64,000 bases of DNA from Phallusia mammillata. Lineage: Eukaryota > Chordata > Ascidiacea > Phlebobranchia > Ascidiidae. Numbering within the stretch: the stretch's first letter is position 1; every line of letters begins with the position of its first letter. The notes under the pieces were generated by a model that saw only the letters and a program-made list of their open reading frames with translations, had not been told where the DNA came from and ran no database searches. Location: NCBI GenBank assembly GCA_003260075.1, contig QLIY01000068.1, positions 183,396 through 247,395 on the forward strand, in the 5' to 3' direction. Shown here one piece after another: positions 49,801-62,500 of the stretch. A program made the translations under genes and the position numbers.

Positions 49801-52800
49801 TGTTTGGAACTTAATACAAGTTGCAGCTCAGTTGGGACAGAATTTTTTTCCAATGTAAACGCTTCAAGGTCAACGAAATAATTCAAGCTGAAACAACGGT
49901 GACTTGATGCGTCGTTACGCTTTAAATGTATTGTAACCGGATTTTGTCAACACGACTTAATGAATCCATTTTTTATGACTGAAAAAAATTGTCACATAGG
50001 TTCTACCAAAAATGTTATTTTCCCACAAGCTTGTAATGTTTACCTTCAAAAGACCTGTGTAATCTATGCAGATTTTGGAAGCTAAAAGCACGTTTTAACA
50101 ATTTATTATCGATTTTTTTTTTGGTTAAATATCATCTTTGCTTTCTTTTCTCAGCCAACGCCTAATTTCGATCTTTGTTATTTGTTTGCTTTATATTTAT
50201 CAGCCCTATTTGACACTTACAATCACTTCCAGATTGTCGTGTAGCTTTTTGCACGACGCAGCAAAAGTCTCTGTTGTTCCGAATGCTGAATACCAAAGTT
50301 TGTTCTTCATTCGACTGTTGAATTTCTCGGGATGTTTTTCACGCATCACGTGAAACTTCCGGCAAATCATAGCGTCCTGTCGATTTTATAAAATTGGTTT
50401 GAAATCAAACACTTACATGTGTACTTAATGCCAATGTTGTATGAGTAAGGTCAACGAATTAGAATATAGAAAAAATTGACACAAAAGGCATGTATACATC
50501 TTAAAAGTTTAAATCACACAGCTGGGGGGGGGGGAATTTTATAAAATCGGTTTAAAACCAAACACTTACATGGGTGTTTAATGCCAATGTTGTATGAATA
50601 AGGTCAACGAATTAGAATATAGAAAAAAATGACACAAAAGGCATGTATACATCTTAAAAGTTTAAATCACACAGCTGGCTACATTTTTGTCTTGCAAAAA
50701 TGTTTAGGAATCCGGCTCGATTCGGTATGACGCCTTTATATGATTTATTGCTGCATAAATTTACGCTTTTTTACTAAATTAATTTTCACACTTTTTATAT
50801 GTGTCAATCTAAAGCAGTGGTTCTTAACCTTTTTTCGTGCTGCACCCCTTTCAAATCACTAACCAATCGCACCCCCTTTTGTAATTGCTGAAATAACAAA
50901 ACCATTGTAATTTAATTTTTATACAGCACCCCCGCACCCCCTAGGAACAGTTCTCGCAACCCTTGGGGGTGCTTCCACCCCTGGTTAAGAACCCCTGATC
51001 TAAAGCAAAAAAAAATGACTCTAGTGATGAGTTTTATCGAACCATACTGCAGAACAATTTGCGAATTGTGTCATCGCACAGAAAAGGTCTGTAAAGTAAA
51101 CCATTTCCATTAATTAAACAACTATACCCGTGGTTAAGAATCTCTGTACAGGGTATCATTTTTTTAAATGAACATCACAATTCAAAGCCAGTACATATTT
51201 TTTTTACATTTCGTTCAATGACAAAATTTTCACTCACCACACCGATGGAGAAGTAATTGTTCATAATCGACAACGGCACGGGGTCGCCCTTCTGTGAAAG
51301 TCCTTCCTTTGCGTCCACTCTCAAGTTCCATCTGTCCATTTGTACCAAATCACTTCCCACTATCTGCTGAAGAACTTTCATCATGCTAGTTCCCTCATAA
51401 CCTGCATAGAGAAAATCACAAATTTGTACCGTTGCCCAAAGATGTGAGTAGGGTCAGGCTTTTTCGGTTTGCCAACTGGTTAACGAATAATACAGCAAAA
51501 AGATCGGCTACACAAATCCACGCTGTTTACATAATTTCATGTGTCCATCTTAACTGATTTAAAACAACTGTTTGTTCTTTTATCGTGAATGCCAAGTTGT
51601 GACATCAAACAGGTTGGTAAGGCATGGCTTTTCGGCTTGCTGCTACCAACAAACTGGAGTGCCATAAGGTGGTTATCATTAGGGCCGATCTTTTGTCACC
51701 AACTGCACTGATGAGACCAGCTGCACCGATCTGCAGCATTTTTAGTGTTTGTTAATGCAGGAAAACCAAAAAAGGTACCGAATTTTTACGCACATTTTAA
51801 AAAATCGACTTGGGTGTAAGCGACAGACGCGCAAGACCCATTTATTCCATTGTCGGTTGTAAAAAAAAGTTTTCTGACATCCAGCTTAAATCTGGATACG
51901 CTAAGTTTGTGGGGGGGGGGGGGCAGGAAAACAAAAAGGGACCGAATTTTTACGCACATTTTAAAAAATCGACTTGCGTCTAAGCGACAGACGCGCAAGA
52001 CCCATTTATTCCATTGTCGGTTGTAAAAGTTTTCTGACATCCAGCTTAAATCTGGATACGCTAAGTTTGTGGTTTTACAAGTCATAACATCGCTTTATAC
52101 GATTCACGATCACTTGGCCTGAATGGAATTTCTACGGAACATTGAAAAAACCTTCGACGCGCTACCAAAACCACACGAAAAGAAAAAACGTCTTTCCTGC
52201 TGTATTTTGCGGGTCAGCGTGCTCCTGTTTTTGCAAAAACCGATAACAATGCTTGTTTACAAAACCAAAGACCAACCTTTACCCATTCTGCTAAACAAAC
52301 CACTAATGACGCATGTGTAAATGTTAGGCACCAAAACCTTTGGTTGAATGCAGATTTTACGTGTTTGCTCGTGCAATTAAAATGTTTTGAAATATTGGCA
52401 CTGGAATCAATTACTTTTATCCAACGCTTTCAACAGCTGTAAACCGACCCACAGAAGGTCGAATTCCAAGATAACAGCAAAGAGCTAATATCATTTTTCA
52501 AAGTTTGCGCAAACAATACGAGTGTTTTGAATAAAAAACGCTTTCTTATAAACCAGACAAACGGGCAAATCATCTATGAATGATTGTCAAATTCAAGCCA
52601 ACTTTTTCATCAAGTTAATATTTTACGGGCTTTGTGAGTTTTTGACAAAGGTTAAAGTGCTGTTTTGGTCAGTACTATTCCTCTAAGATTAATTCTTAAC
52701 ATAAGAAGCCGCAGATCTATTTATGTGACAAGCCTTAAACCAAAGTGGGGATTAGGTATTTGTGAAAACACTCCGTGGTCTAAGCTATTTTTGCTTCCGC

Positions 52801-53455
52801 ACTTTACTTCAAGGACGGATTTAACGCTAGCAGCACTCGAGACAGCGCACTGAATCCGAACCATGGGTTTCTCCTAATTTTGCGAAGCTTTCACGAGGCG
52901 CCCTAAAAAAACATCACCCCGCAATTTTCATCACGTGTTAGGTTTTGTGGTAAGTTTGCGTGCGTCAGTGTAAAGTTCAACTTTTCCAAAACGTTCAAGT
53001 GCACGTCACTACGCAAAGGTTAGGTGTTGCACTCCACGCGTCACGCTTTGCTTGCAGAAGCCGATATAGGTGTACACAGCGGGCTGTACTGAAGCACTTT
53101 CGCCTTGTCTACGACATTGGTCTTTGCTTGGTGACAGCAATAAATGTTCGCAAGCTGGCCCAGGTGGCCGATTTGTTAACGTCTTTGACAGTTAAGGTTT
53201 GTATATACCACCATTATTTACTTTTTGACTTGTTGTGTTTATTAATTTATCCTTACTACAAAATCAAATGATGTAATATTTCTTGAAAAAAGAAAGTATG
53301 CAAAACGTTTGATAGCTAACGCTTTGCTTTTAAATACTTTCTTGCAAACATTTCCTGGGATAATTCATGACTAAATGTTATCCATAGATATGATCGAAAT
53401 AGATATGATCTATGGATAACATTTAGTCATGAATTATCCCAGGAAATGTTTGCAA

Positions 53456-53507
<52 letters not shown>

Positions 53508-56500
53508 CGTTAGCAACGTTTACGCAAGGCCTATTGAATGCGTTGTACCGAATCAGCCGGTCACCAAGCATTCCAATATGGCAAGGCGTAGGCGAGAAAA
53601 ATCTAGCCTGCGGTGGGATTCGAACTCCCGACAGGAGTCTTTCCAGGACTTGCGCCCTGCCAACTGGGCAACACCAAGCAGAAATAGGTTGCACTACCAC
53701 TATACGTGCATGACTTCAACACTATAACATAACTCGATTTATAGGACAGTATAACAAGCTAAATGTTGTGCGTTCAATTTCAAACTTGCCGAGATGTTGG
53801 GTTCGTATTTTAATTTCGGCATAAACTAATACCCACCTCCGCCCCATTTCATGCAGCGCGCCAAATCATTGCCGGTGCCCAAAGGAAGAATGGCAACAGA
53901 AGGATTCTTCACCAATTGACTTTTATCTGTAAACAAACAATAGTAAAGTCTACATCAAAACATTACACCTGTTAGCAACAAAGGTCAAATATGTTTTATT
54001 ATAAAATATTTTTAAACGGCCACAATGCCAATTGACATTTCGTTTTCCATGGAAGAATAGAGAATAAAGCAGTAATAAAAAATCTAAACAAAATCTAGAT
54101 CTTTAGTGGTTATAACAATGTCTTATAAAACATCTAAATTGATTCATACACAAGCAGTGACTTATTTTTTTTTGCTATGACTACTAAAACCTTAAATGTA
54201 AAACTTGTTTTAAAGTCTAAAACTACACCTTTGAAGTACGTGTATTTAACGAAAGCAATTCACCTACCAATGAATTGTATTTTTTACTGCAACAACTTCC
54301 AAACCGTGAATTTTGTATGTGGCAATGTAAAATCATGAACTGTTTTATATTTAATGACGAAAGTTAACTTACCAATGCAGTCAAGAACCCAACCGACTGT
54401 ACCATCTCCTCCACAACAGAGAACACGAAAGTCCTCAACATCATGGAAGAAGTTGATTCCAGGCATCGGTCCTCCTTTTGAAAGATCGTACACTTGGCGA
54501 GGGTTTAGCAAACCTTGCATCTTGCGAAGAAGTCTGAGAAATGAAAAAGGTATAATTTCACGCAAAAACTTTCAGTACATAACACAGGAAAACTGGAAAC
54601 AATAACGAACTGTTTTTCGGCTTACTCCTTCATAGGTGTTGAAACGCCAGTCAATAAAGGCGTGTTCATAATAAAACATAGTTGCACGATCAAACTGGGA
54701 CAAACATGTCCGATTAATATAAACAAAAACAAAAATTTTAACGCCAAGCATTATTGCTAAAATAGTAACAGCATAATCATAAACATTACTGCCAAGGTAG
54801 TGGTGTATATAGAATACATCGTGTAGACGTTTCGACAATCTCTGTTGTCATCATCAGTACATGTTTTCAATCAAGCTGTNNNNNNNNNNNNNNNNNNNNN
54901 NNNNNNNNNNNNNNNNNNNNNNNNNNNNNNNNNNNNNNNNNNNNNNNNNNNNNNNNNNNNNNNNNNNNNNNNNNNNNNNNNNNNNNNNNNNNNNNNNNNN
55001 NNNNNNNNNNNNNNNNNNNNNNNNNNNNNNNNNNNNNNNNNNNNNNNNNNNNNNNNNTGTACTGATGATGACAACAGAGATTGTCGAAACGTCTACACGA
55101 TGTATTCTATATACACCACTACCTTGGCAGTAATGTTTATGATTAAACTACTTTTCAAGTCCGTGCATAGTGTTCCTAAGTAACAGCATAAGTGCACATG
55201 ATTTCGTCAGTGACTTAAAGTACCTTCACGGATTTAGCGGTGGTTTCAGGGCCTTTTAGGACAAGCAGGAATCGATATGAACAATGCAAAGATCGAGCTA
55301 TGCTTAAGTCTATATCAGATTGCCAGGTACCAACCACGGAAGCATACACTTTAACCCAAATTTGACTTCAATAAAAAATTACAGACTTAAATTCAATTCA
55401 GACTCGCGAAGATCTTTTAGTCAAAAAAATCGTCCTAAAGTTTAAAGAATTTTGGAAGTCCTATATCAAACTTTAACAAATGCTTCAGTGCAAGTACTTA
55501 GTCCAGTGACTTAAATAATTAAAGCGTTGCTTAAACGGGACGACACGACTAAGTATCGATTACAGCAGAAAAAATCGAACGCAGGAGTGTCTAATGCTGG
55601 CTTAATTCGGTTTGTATTAGCCAACGTTTTGGTAAATCATTCTGCATTACCCGAGTTTTATTTAGGTTTCATTTATGAAAAAAAATTGTATTCCCTACAA
55701 TAAATGCAACCTAGGGAATGTAATAATCTTAACTTTATTGAATTAAAGTGCAACGCGACGCAATTCTTATGCAACAAATTAAATTTATTACATTTTGACT
55801 GCGGACAGTTTATCAATTTTAACCAAATCATCCGTCCACGTGTCAGAATTATATGTCGGACCAGGCCAGAATTGTATGTCGGACCAGGCCAGAATTCTAA
55901 GTCGGACCATTTTTTTGGGCGGGTTTGGGTTTTTCATGACCCCCCCCCCTCTAATGCTGGCTTAATTCGGTTTGTATTAGCCAACGTTTTGGCAAATCAT
56001 TCTGCATTACCCTAGTTTTATTTAGGTTTTATTTGTTTGAAAAAATGTATTCCCTACATTAAATGCAACCTAGGGAATGTAATAATCTTAACTTTATTGA
56101 ATTAAAGAGCAACGCGATGCAATTCTTATGCAACAAATTAAGTTTATTACATTTAACCTGCGGACAGTTTTACCAATTTTAACCAAATCATCCGTCTACG
56201 TGTCAGAATTATATGTCGGACCATTTTTTGGGCGGGTTTGGGTTTTTCAAAAACAAACAAACAAGGTACGCGCCCAAGGATTTTATGCATATATAACCTA
56301 ACAATCCGAATATCTTTATCAACGCGCGTTATAAATGGGTGTATTTAATAAAGTAAGCCTATGGGTCTAATTTTAACTTTGACAAAATACTTCAGTTCAC
56401 CCAACGTTTCGGTCTGAATCCTTACCAGTGAGTGATGATGCTATATTTGCTTTTAAAACACCGTTTTAGCTACTTTTTATGGTATAATGCCGAATTTTAA

Positions 56501-59500
56501 ATTTGTTTTCAAACAAACTTTAAAGGACACATATTCCATCATTTAAGGTGCAAACCAAAAAATTAACATTCCAAAGAATTTGAAATTACCTGACACCCTG
56601 TTTTCCGCCGCTTTTGGGGTTAATAAGGACAAGGAGGGGTCTTGTGTTGGGTAGGGGGGACACCTGCAACCCTTGTCCATCCCACGACATCGAATTCATC
56701 CGTTTCATATTCTTAGCTGCGAAACACGTACATTATGTCACAGCATGTTACACGCCAGGTGAAATAATATTTATTTAGCGCTATGACGGCTATAAAGTCA
56801 CACGACCTTAAACGTGACCTATAAGTTAAAGCTTTATTCAAATATTTGTTCTAATTAAGTTTATGGTTGTTTGGAGTTTTCAGACTTTACAGATGCTATT
56901 TAAAATCCCGGTTTTAGTATGGTGTATAAATTAGTATGCAAATGAAACGTACAGTGAACCTCGGTTAATCCGGACCTGTTTGGACCAAACAATTTCAGAT
57001 AATCAATTGCAACTAGTTGAGGCCTTAGCACATTTCAAATCTATACCTCAAGTTTGGTCCGAAATTTCTGAAGTTTACTGTAGTTCGGTTTTGTTACAAG
57101 TTGCCACGCTATTGATGAATCTGAAAAATACCCCCCCCCCAATCTATACCTCAAGTTTGGTCCGAAATTTCTGAAGTTTACTGTAGTTAGGTTTTGTTAC
57201 AAGTTGCCACGCTATTGATGAATCTGAAAAATATGCAACTAAGTAAAAGCTGCAAACTTACTTTTGTCATGGTCCGGACCACCTGGGACGGTATCAGTCG
57301 AGCTGTTTTCTCTCGAACGAGGTCTCTCTTGTTGCTGGAAATGTGATATTAGAGGTTCATAGGTCGTATTGTTATCCCCCCCCCCCGTGGTGAATTGAGA
57401 GGGGCTGTTGGCCGGGATACAGCTAAGAGCCCCCACAATTAAGGGGGCACAAAAATCCCTAATTTTTAGTGTTGTAAAAATGTCTGATTTTTAGTGTTTC
57501 GAATTCCCTGAATTTTAGTGTTATATTAAGAGAATTTTTGTCAGCCGGTTCTATCACTAAAGTCATATTTTTCAGCCGGTTCTGTCACAAGCGGTTCTAT
57601 CACAAAAGTCATATTTTTCAGCCGGTTCTGCTACAAAAAGTCAATTTTGAGACAGTAACCAGTAATGCTAACCGGTTCGCTGATCTCATAAAATTTCAGA
57701 CGGTTCTATAGAACCGGTACAGTAACCAGTAATGCTAACCGGTTCGCTGATCTCATAAAATTTCGTGTGACGGTTCTATAGAACTGGTGCGAACCGGCTG
57801 AATCCCACCACTAAAGACAGTATTATGCATATTTATTCATACCAATAGTCCTGGGCATATCGAGCTTGGCGGAAGTGTGTGTGGTCGCATTTTGCCCAGT
57901 GTACATTCAGTGGGTATGTGGGAAGCACATTTGTTGTGATACTGCAAAGGAAAATAACAGTCACTGTAAAGGAAATGGTCAAAAGTTGTAACTAGGAGCA
58001 CGTAATAGCCATTCTATGCGGAATAGTTTGTCTAAAAAAACACACGATGAAATAGATTGTATAAGGCAATGGGTAATTAACACAATTTTTGAACTTCTTA
58101 TTTAAAAGCAATTTGTATTGTGACAAATTAGGAATTGTGAAATAGTGTATGCTAACAAACAATTTGTTGTAATTTCTTACCGTCATTTGGCACCATCGGC
58201 AGTGTAGGCCTGTTAATCCTTGATAACACTTTATTGGTTTCTTGCATTTGTCGCATGGTCCAGCGTTATTGCCTTCAATCCACAGGTGATTTAACTTCTA
58301 AAAAACGCAAAACAGATTGATCTTTTAAAGCAACTTGGCAAAAAGTCCTAACATTTTGCAAATGTGCTAGTCTAAAATCTTGTTTCTTTCCATTTTATTG
58401 TCAAAGATCAGTAAATCTATTATTTCAAATACGCAAACGCGGACACGTCCAAGTCATACTCTAGCTGAACGCGTTATAGGCTGTTGAAATCGCATTCCAA
58501 ATACATGAAACTCAGGGCAGACAGTATAGTGGGTGTTTCACATAATCATTTCATTTAGATTCTGATAAGCATGATACACTATTACTCTACATCAGGGGTG
58601 TCCAAAGTGCGGCCCGCGGGCCAAATGCGGCTCCCGGCGGCATTTCACTTGGCCCGCGGCTGTTTTTTTCAAATTCTGTTGCGTATGTAACGTCATAGTT
58701 TGGATTACGTTGTGGGGTTTTGGCGACTTGCCACTTCAAGCAAAAGCTTTCATGGAACTAAATCCCACAATTTCCTTAAATCCCGTATATTTGCGCTCTG
58801 ATTCCGAAAAAACGTTGGCCCGCGGGCATCTTCACCTGGTAAAAATTGGCCCCCATCAAAAAAAGTTTGGACATCCCTGCTCTACATACAATCACCAGGT
58901 TATAGATAGATGTACTGAAAGTTTGGTAAATTGTAACTTGGGATTATGTCAAAGTATTTTATTTCCATATACAGTACGCAGAAAAATACAGTATTTTTAC
59001 GCTTCTTGGGATCGTTTACGAAGAAACTAGTTCAAATACCAGGTACAACGTCACTTCATTTATGACGAGGAAGCTCATCATATCGTTTGACGTGATAACC
59101 AATTTTTAAATTTTCAACGGCTTAATGTAGTTTTCTGAGTATTAGCTTCTATAAGCTACTAATACTAAGCATATTAAAATCGCATTAAAGAATTGAAGTA
59201 TTTGATTTATACTGACATAATATGGCCAATTAAAACACATGTACAAAAAAATTAATATTTATAAAGGCACAAAACAGGCGATATAAATAAAAGCAAATAA
59301 AAGATAATAACGTCGCAACCCTTGCGCAATTAGAGCTCTTTATGAATTTATTCACTTTCATTTCATCGGTGCATGATAGGTGGAAACGAATCTGATTTTC
59401 AATTATACCCGTCGCTTGTAAAGGTTGCAACTGATTTCGCAAGCTAATATTAATGTCACCGTTCATTAAACTGAAGTGCGTGCCAGCACACTGCATGTCA

Positions 59501-62500
59501 GCGAACCTCACGTCTGATAACAAAAGACTAAAAATAAGATCTAAAAACTCAGCGGCGTTTTACGTCAAGCATCTCTTTTTGCGTAAGTTTGCAAAACACC
59601 ATGAACAAAGGTCAACCGGCAAAGCAAGTATCGAATTTAGGCGCTTTTAGCGTTCACTTCTGTCTTTAAAAGATGTTTCGACGTCGAAAAAGGTCAAGTT
59701 ACTGCACAAACACCTGCTACCTGGTACACGATATCTAAATACAACTTCGGTTCCTACGTTTCTGCGGGCGTAAATAGCTATGGTTGCGTTTGACACTGTT
59801 TGTGTGCGTCCAGAAAAATGAAAAGAATTTCGGCAAAACTTTATCACCAATGTGAAAAGGCTTTATTCTAGACACACGATGTACTTTGGGGTTAGATATC
59901 TTTAAATCTAAAGTATGTCTTCATCTATCATGGTTCGAGCTGGGAAATATTAGTTTCAAGTTTAAGGTATAATATATAAGTATTGCTATTATTTTTTGTT
60001 CTAATCTTGACATGGCAAATTGGAATCAAGAACAAATTTACAACCTTTTACAACGGACAAAAAGTAACAGCAACTAGAAGGGTGGCTTAGCACATTTTGC
60101 CGTTGCATATACACTATGACCTATTTTGAAACATAATAAATTTCCATATTAAACTTAATTGGGTCCCATATTAGTCACTGATTTTATAAGCTTAGTTGGT
60201 TCTGGAGGCAGAAACTCAAGGCTTCAGGAAAGGAGACCTAAACTAAAAGTTTCGCAATGCTTTAAAAGGTATAATCTTACCGTTGATTCTTTGGCTGATT
60301 TCACGTAGGTCTGTATGCAGTTGGCTGGCACTCGGCTAACACAGCGTTCGTGTGCGGTGTATTTGCAAACTGAAAATGGTACAAAACATTATATTACTTT
60401 TGGATCCAATTACTGGTAATGGACCCCCCCCCCCGGTCTGTATGCAGTTGGCTGGCACTCGGCTAACACAGCGTTCGTGTGCTGTGTATTTGCAAACTGA
60501 AAATGGAACAAAACATTACATTACTTTTGGATCCCATTACTGGTAATGGAGAAGTCTAAGAGATGTCCTGTGCTAAATTTCACCAACTGATAAAACATCA
60601 AACAGCAGCAGTTCAAGATTGAGATTTAGTGTCAGTAAAATGATCTGTCAGGTCAAGAGTGTGAAACCTTTGTCACTGACGGCCCAAATACCACTAGCAT
60701 GTTTATCCCCCCCCCCTGCTAAATTTCACCAACTGATAAAACATCAAACAGCAGCAGTTCAAGACTGAGATTTAGTGTCAGTAAAATTATCTGTTAGGTC
60801 AAGAGTGTGAAACCTTTATCACTGATGGCCCACATACAACTAGCATGTTAAAGACCTTTTTTAAAAGGTTGACTTTATAAACCGTTTGTTTCCAAGCATA
60901 ATATAGTTAAATTTACTTTACTTTCTCGAATTAACACACCTATATTGAGTTAATAACTACCATTAAAATTCGCAAGTGGTTTTAACCCCCCCCCCTGATT
61001 CGTCCGCCAGAACTGCATGCAACAGTCAAGCGAGCCACACTCTATTTAAAATCCAAACGTCGCGGCCGTATTTTCTTCATTGAACAGAAAATAGAAAATT
61101 GTGCTTTTACGGAAATCGTCCTGAACCAACGTGCGCTTAATACTGATGATTCAAGTTACGGATAATCATAACTTAAACTACCCCCCCCCCCTGCATGCAC
61201 AAGTCAAGCGAGCCACACTCTATTTAAAATCCAAACGTCGCGGCCGTATAACCTTCATTGAACAGAAAAAATAAAACTGTGCTTTTACAGAAATCGTCCT
61301 GAACCAACGTGCGCTGTAATATAGATGATTCAAGTTACGGATAATAATAACTTAGTAAACTGAAGCATTCAGTCCACCTAAATCAATCTGTGTTTTTCGT
61401 TTTGCCATGTATTGTAATATCTATTTCCCCGATTAAAATGGCATCCTCATGTCTAAGCAAGAAATGGACATTATTGAATAGGTAACATTTATGCCTACAG
61501 CCGCAGGTTGCACACCTTTGTGTTAAGTGCTTGAAGGGTATTGCTTAGCTTTGACATTTGAGAATCAAGGAAACATGACAGCTCACAGTTCGGTTTTGAA
61601 AAGGTCACGAACGTTAAAGGCACAAATGCCGACGCCCGCAAACCAACAACCAACTGACACCACAAATGACGCACAGCATTTTAGATTGCGTTTTAAGAGT
61701 CGGGTTTTCATTTTCCTCCGGATAGCATTGATCTTTTCTATGCCAATTCGTTTGATAAGGCCTTTTTTAATACAAATGTCATAAGGCTGTCAGGCTTATG
61801 TTGTTGGGTGTACATTGTGTCGAGTCTAATTTAAGCGTTAATATCTATAGGTATATGCAAACATAACGATTTTTTATCATTAGAAATCGTTGAAACATAT
61901 GCGGTAAGCTAATGTGTAACCAATTTTGTTTCAGTTCGTATATCAGACTTGCTATACCAATGTTTAAAACTTTTCAGGACTCTGCCTACTTTCTTACCAT
62001 TCCCGGACTAAATTAAAATTCCAAATCACTGAAATTACATCTTATGCAACTGGAGGCGTTTTAAGCACAAACATAATATTTGGTATTTAAACACTCAAGT
62101 GCGCACCTAGATAATGCAAATGTACACAAACATGTATTTGACTATTTCCAGAAAACCTACTATTAGGCCGTCAACGTCTTAACCAAACGCCTGGTAATTG
62201 GTACCTCATCCCAGGCTAAAAAAACACACCAGTTTCTTAGAATCAGTAACCCCTGCCTCTTTCCGAAAAATGTAAACTAGCTTTTTGGTCTCAGACGTGC
62301 ATTTATCGTTGTTTTGTACGTAAAAATCCATGTTTGTTGGGAAGTAATTGTCAATGTGTGAGGCAAATTGCCCAAAGGCAAAGTAGCTTTTCCAAACCGC
62401 TTTATCCCAACATGACGTCAAACAGACCAATTTATATGTTACAATCTTATACTGCCGACAAGTTATCAGGGCAGATCCATTAGAAATTGAAACACCAATC

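Noticed and set aside
53429-53727. Poly-glycine and poly-proline open frames
   Set aside because: They combine a poly-G tract with a tRNA-derived SINE.
56395-56450. Possible hammerhead (CCGAAACG on the minus strand)
   Set aside because: The CUGAUGA core is absent and no stem I could be formed.
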